Assembly: GCF_018613805.1 (NCBI RefSeq)
Contig: NZ_JAGGPL010000030.1
Coordinates: forward strand, 1-64,000
Direction of reading: 5' to 3'
From: Arthrobacter sp. ISL-48
GTDB taxonomy: Bacteria; Actinomycetota; Actinomycetes; Actinomycetales; Micrococcaceae
Length of the DNA stretch: 64,000 nucleotides
Shown here: positions 60,991-64,000 of the stretch, piece by piece
Numbering within the stretch: the stretch's first letter is position 1
Layout of the letters: the number at the start of each line of letters is the position of its first letter
Notes under the pieces: generated by a model
What the model saw: only the letters and a program-made list of their open reading frames with translations
Told to the model about the DNA's origin: nothing
Database searches by the model: none
Translations under genes and position numbers: made by a program

Positions 60991-62084
60991 GACGCGGTCT
61001 CCTTCAGGGTGCTGGCATCTGTATTGGCCGGGATACCCGCTGTTTGAGCGGTGGTGCTGGATGTCCTTATATGCCCGCCGGGCGTGCCGAACAGGAGTTC
61101 CCGTGCGCGCGGATAACCCGCTTCCCATTCATCCCGGCGATGCCAGACCTCGCTCCACATCCGCCGTTCCCGTTTCGACAGGCGCTCCAGGAATGCGCGT
61201 AGCCCCGCTCCTGCCCGGAGCAGCGACACCCCGGCCCTGGCCTTGGCCGGCGGCCAGGTTGCACGAAGCATCGTCGCTTTTCCGGCCATGACCATGCACA
61301 TTTTGGAGCCGCCGTTGTCTCGGGAGGCGGCGCCGCCCTCATGCTGGATGACGGCATCAGGAACAATGACGCTGCGGTACCCCAGGCCCTTCGCACGCAG
61401 GCAGAATTCGGCGTCTTCGGAATACAGGAAATATCGCGGATCCATTCCCCCGATAGTCAAGAAATCGTCCCTCCGCACCAGCAGCAGGCATCCGGTGACT
61501 ACCGGAACCTCCCGCACCGTGTCCCGCTGCCAGCTACCCAGGGATTCCGGGTCGAAGACCCGGCTTCCGGCGAACGCCGTCGAGGCCCCTGAGGCAAAAC
61601 AGGCCAGACCCCAGAGGGACGGCGCACCCCAACAGGAACTGCCGTCGGTGGCACCGTTCCCATCGACGATCCGTCCGCCGTAAATCCCGTACTGCGGGTT
61701 GGCTTCAGCGAAACCGACCAGGGCAGTCAGTGATCCGGGCAGAAGCAGGGCGTCGGGGTTCAGCAACAGCAGATAATCCTCACCGCTACGGTCAGCCCCG
61801 AGGTTAACGGCGCGCGCGAAGCCCAGGTTGCTGCCTGTTTCAATGACCTCCACTTCCGGGAACCTTTTGCGGATGGCCTCAGCGCTGCCGTCCCAAGAGT
61901 CGTTGTCCACTACCAGGACACGGACACGGTAGTCGGACTGATGGACGAAGATCGACTCGATGCAAGCCAATGTCTTGTCCCTTGTGTTGTAACTGACCAC
62001 GATGACCCCGATGGAGCCAACGGCAGGGCGCTCAGCCAGGGCGGGATTGGAGGGATTCGCTAACGGGCTGGGAGTAGCGCTCAT
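60987..62084 (-). CDS. Glycosyltransferase family 2, rhamnosyltransferase-like
   Basis: 365 aa. GT-A fold: IGVIVVSYNTRDKTLACIES (~26-45), VLVVDNDSWDGSAEAIRKRF, NLGFARAVNLGADRSGEDYL with LLLNPDALLLPGS (metal-binding site ~118) and GGMDPRYFLYSEDAEFCLRA (~215-234). This pattern is common in rhamnosyl- and other deoxyhexosyltransferases. No transmembrane segment is seen. Both ends overlap neighbours by four bases, so it is co-translated with the acyltransferase and GT4 genes. Confidence 0.87.
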   Translation of the reverse strand: MSATPSPLANPSNPALAERPAVGSIGVIVVSYNTRDKTLACIESIFVHQSDYRVRVLVVDNDSWDGSAEAIRKRFPEVEVIETGSNLGFARAVNLGADRSGEDYLLLLNPDALLLPGSLTALVGFAEANPQYGIYGGRIVDGNGATDGSSCWGAPSLWGLACFASGASTAFAGSRVFDPESLGSWQRDTVREVPVVTGCLLLVRRDDFLTIGGMDPRYFLYSEDAEFCLRAKGLGYRSVIVPDAVIQHEGGAASRDNGGSKMCMVMAGKATMLRATWPPAKARAGVSLLRAGAGLRAFLERLSKRERRMWSEVWHRRDEWEAGYPRARELLFGTPGGHIRTSSTTAQTAGIPANTDASTLKETAS

Positions 62085-63427
62085 ATTGCGTTCTCCCGGA
62101 CTGCGTCCCACTCGCCGCGGTCCTCCGAGGCGACGGCGGCAGCCGGTTGAAAGGGATCGGCGCCCGAAAGGACCGCCTGCAGTGTTGCCAGAATGGCCCC
62201 CATGTCAATGTCCGCGGCCGCGACCACCGTGATGTTAAGCGTGTCAAGGTAGTTGCTGGCCAAAATACCGAGCCGCTCAGAGGGGTCCAGGCTGGTCCAG
62301 AACAAGATGTTCCTCACAGGCTGACCCACAAAGTAGCGGGGACGAAAGGCCGCCGGGAGAAAGGTGGCCATCGCATCCCAGGTATCCCGGGACAGGTGGA
62401 CTGAATGGCCGGCGGAAATACCTGCATTGCTTTGCGCATGGACGCTCGCCACGGCTGCGGCACGGTCCCCGTCAGGTACGAGCGTGACCGGCACAACCCG
62501 CACCTGGTTATTCATTCCGCTGTCTCCGCTCCGCCGTCCGGAAATCGGAACCGCGATGGTTACCGCCGACGAATCGCCAATGGGAACAGCTCTGGCGACG
62601 CCGTAGGCTGCCGCCGCCGCCATGAGGTCGGTGAGTGATCCACCCAGTGCACGCGCCGTCCGCTGGGCGGTTTTTAGCTCTATTGAAGTGACTCCATACT
62701 GCCGGGCAGACGCTTGCTCCTGCCCGACAGAACTGCGGGAGCGGATGGCTCTGAGGTTCCGACCGATGACTTTGCGCAGCCGCACCAGCGGAGGCTTCGC
62801 GGCTGCGGCCGAGCGCCTGCCGGCCCATGTCGGATGGCTGCTGCAGAAGTTGCGCCACGCGGCGATGAAGAGCTCAAGAGCATTGGCCGGGGCGCGGACC
62901 TCCGGCGCGGGTGGCAGTGGCGGACGGTCCCCGGAGGCATCCGTGAGGAGAACGTCCAGGGTGGAGACCCCCGATAGTCCGTCCCCCAAAACGTGGTGCA
63001 TCTTGATCACCAGAAGCAGATCGCCTCCCGCCAGGTCCACGACGAGCACGTTCCAAGGTGACCGCCCCATGTCCGACTCTCCGTTGGCGTCTCCGTGGAG
63101 GATCTCCGCCGAAATATCAGACTCTTCCAATACCTCTGGATGCAAACGTAGGTGCGCGGTAGTGCTGAAGCTGGCATCGGGTACCCAGGCAGGAGCCATG
63201 AGGCCGGCCGGAGCATGCTGCAGCCTGTGGCGAAGCCGGGGGAGGCGCTGCGACCATCCCTCGATCTCCGCCGCGATCCGGTCCATGTCGGGCGCTCCAT
63301 CGGCGCGCCTGAGGCCGCCGTCTCCTGCCACGCGCACCGCAGTCGCATTGTAAAACGATCGTTCCGCAAGGATGGACGAAACAAACCGCTCGTCCAGGCC
63401 TGAAATCGGTTCTGCTAATACGCGCAT
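62081..63427 (-). CDS. WS/DGAT-family acyltransferase
   Basis: 448 aa. The condensing motif HHxxxDG is intact (KMHHVLGDGLSGVSTLDVLL, ~130-149), preceded by SPWNVLVVDLAGG, and the C-terminal DUF1298-like part has GRRSGDSGMNNQVRVVPVTL and DTLNITVVAAADIDMG. The family makes wax esters or triacylglycerol; related PapA proteins acylate glycolipids. In an operon with two glycosyltransferases, acylation of a surface glycan or glycolipid is plausible. The start at 63427 has GGGGGA upstream; the frame is open to 63466. Confidence 0.83.
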   Translation of the reverse strand: MRVLAEPISGLDERFVSSILAERSFYNATAVRVAGDGGLRRADGAPDMDRIAAEIEGWSQRLPRLRHRLQHAPAGLMAPAWVPDASFSTTAHLRLHPEVLEESDISAEILHGDANGESDMGRSPWNVLVVDLAGGDLLLVIKMHHVLGDGLSGVSTLDVLLTDASGDRPPLPPAPEVRAPANALELFIAAWRNFCSSHPTWAGRRSAAAAKPPLVRLRKVIGRNLRAIRSRSSVGQEQASARQYGVTSIELKTAQRTARALGGSLTDLMAAAAAYGVARAVPIGDSSAVTIAVPISGRRSGDSGMNNQVRVVPVTLVPDGDRAAAVASVHAQSNAGISAGHSVHLSRDTWDAMATFLPAAFRPRYFVGQPVRNILFWTSLDPSERLGILASNYLDTLNITVVAAADIDMGAILATLQAVLSGADPFQPAAAVASEDRGEWDAVRENAI

Positions 63428-63746
63428 AAGTCCCCCAAAGCCGACCGAAATAAATGCACCTGCCAAATGCTTTCGGGCGTTGTTTGTCTGGTAACGGCAT
63501 TTCGGGCAGGAGCCCTTGTTTGAGAAGCGCTTTGGCAGTCACTGCTTTCCGCCTGCGACTGCCACAAGTCAGCTTAACGCTTTCCGGAGTTCGGGGAAGC
63601 GATGTAACTTGAAAGTTAACAAACATGTCACGTCCAGGGCATTGCGGCTTCTCCGGACTCCGGAAAGTATTTGGACTAGGTACATCGGAGCAGGCCTTTC
63701 CGACTGCAATCATCCGGCCGATCATCGCGTTTTTAAGGAGCTTCAC
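63428..63746. promoter_or_regulatory. Divergent promoter region, acyltransferase/Wzz-like genes
   Basis: About 320 bases without a gene between two divergent polysaccharide transcripts. Promoters for both must lie here; I see no clear operator. GAAAGTTAACAAACATGTCA near 63610 is locally AT-rich. Confidence 0.5.
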
Positions 63747-64000
63747 GTGGATATGTCCCGCATCTTCAGGGTTTTATGGGAAAGCAAATGGCTGGCGGTC
63801 ACCGGAGTGATAGTGGCAGTCCTTGTGGCCCTGGCGGCGGGGTTCCGTGTTGAGGAAGGCTCCCTGAAGCCCAGGGCCGAACGCAGCTTTACCGCGTCAA
63901 CCCAAGTCATGCTTTCCGGGGCCGGGATCCCTCTTTACCAGGCCCAGGCTGCCGACCCGGCGTTGGAAGGAGGGGCGGCACCCCGGGAGCAGAACCTGTC
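63747..64000 (+). CDS. Wzz-like chain-length determinant protein, N-terminal part (3' cut)
   Basis: GTG at 63747 has AAGGAG six bases upstream. The 84 visible residues start VDMSRIFRVLWESKWLAVTG, then a transmembrane segment VIVAVLVALAAGFRV (~21-35). An extracytoplasmic stretch follows, with RSFTASTQVMLSGAGIPLYQ like the first strands of Wzz/CapA proteins (TAxxxVxV). Such proteins control polymer length, often with a tyrosine kinase. Divergence from the acyltransferase operon fits a shared surface-glycan locus. The call rests on topology, the short motif and context. Confidence 0.6.
   Translation, partial: MDMSRIFRVLWESKWLAVTGVIVAVLVALAAGFRVEEGSLKPRAERSFTASTQVMLSGAGIPLYQAQAADPALEGGAAPREQNL

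Overview
The window is high-GC DNA whose genes look like a soil actinobacterium of the Arthrobacter/Pseudarthrobacter/Paenarthrobacter group. Supporting signs are a mycothiol-type DinB-fold enzyme, an MsmK/UgpC ABC ATPase, a DUF4032 protein, OtsAB, many GTG starts, frequent ATGA/TAATG gene overlaps, and several promoters placed so that the transcript would start at the initiation codon (leaderless). The genus is inference; no 16S or marker gene is present.

Layout. 0-1.5 kb: end of a transaldolase gene and a triosephosphate isomerase gene with an odd in-frame upstream extension. 1.7-3.3 kb: TetR regulator and MBL-fold hydrolase sharing a 19-bp operator, then an IS481-type remnant. 3.8-8 kb: MDMPI-like gene and TetR diverging from an SDR, an enoyl-CoA hydratase-like gene and an alpha/beta hydrolase. 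8.1-11.1 kb: PRC-barrel, SLC13/ArsB-like permease, DoxX and a small protein. 11.2-16.4 kb: sugar or keto-compound module (SDR, MHS transporter, split transketolase, FCD-GntR) with three matching palindromic operators. 17-19.5 kb: AAHS and BASS transporters.

20.05-39.13 kb: a probable genomic island at a tRNA-Thr(TGT) gene. A 39-bp copy of the tRNA 3' half lies at 20055-20093 and the complete tRNA at 39088-39164, with a possible integrase remnant between them. The island carries two catabolic blocks. The first (20.9-30.0 kb) is a two-component flavin monooxygenase system: luciferase-like monooxygenase, SnoaL-flavin reductase fusion, riboflavin-kinase-like protein, NUDIX, NCS1 permease, two AA_synth-family proteins, alpha/beta hydrolase, ALDH, tautomerase, FCD-GntR and an unlisted 41-codon ORF. 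It may cleave an N-heterocycle or related ring; the substrate is unknown. The second (30.4-37.9 kb) is one operon for GlnT/GmaS-like ligase, GlxB-GlxC-GlxD (MgsABC-like), monomeric sarcosine-oxidase-like protein, M20 amidase and XRE-cupin regulator, resembling an N-methylglutamate-type amine pathway.

39.3-50.5 kb looks like core chromosome: DsbA-like protein, otsA-otsB, msmK, DUF4032 protein, GlcD-like oxidase, GH13 glucosidase with its LacI regulator, SRPBCC protein. 50.5-52.7 kb holds 32-bp-period repeat arrays around a patatin-like gene and a DUF2750 gene. 53-64 kb is a cell-surface polysaccharide region: UDP-glucose dehydrogenase, glycosyltransferase, secreted beta-helix protein, IS3 remnant, then a tightly overlapping operon (WS/DGAT-type acyltransferase, GT2, GT4, subtilase) divergent from a Wzz-like gene cut by the window end.
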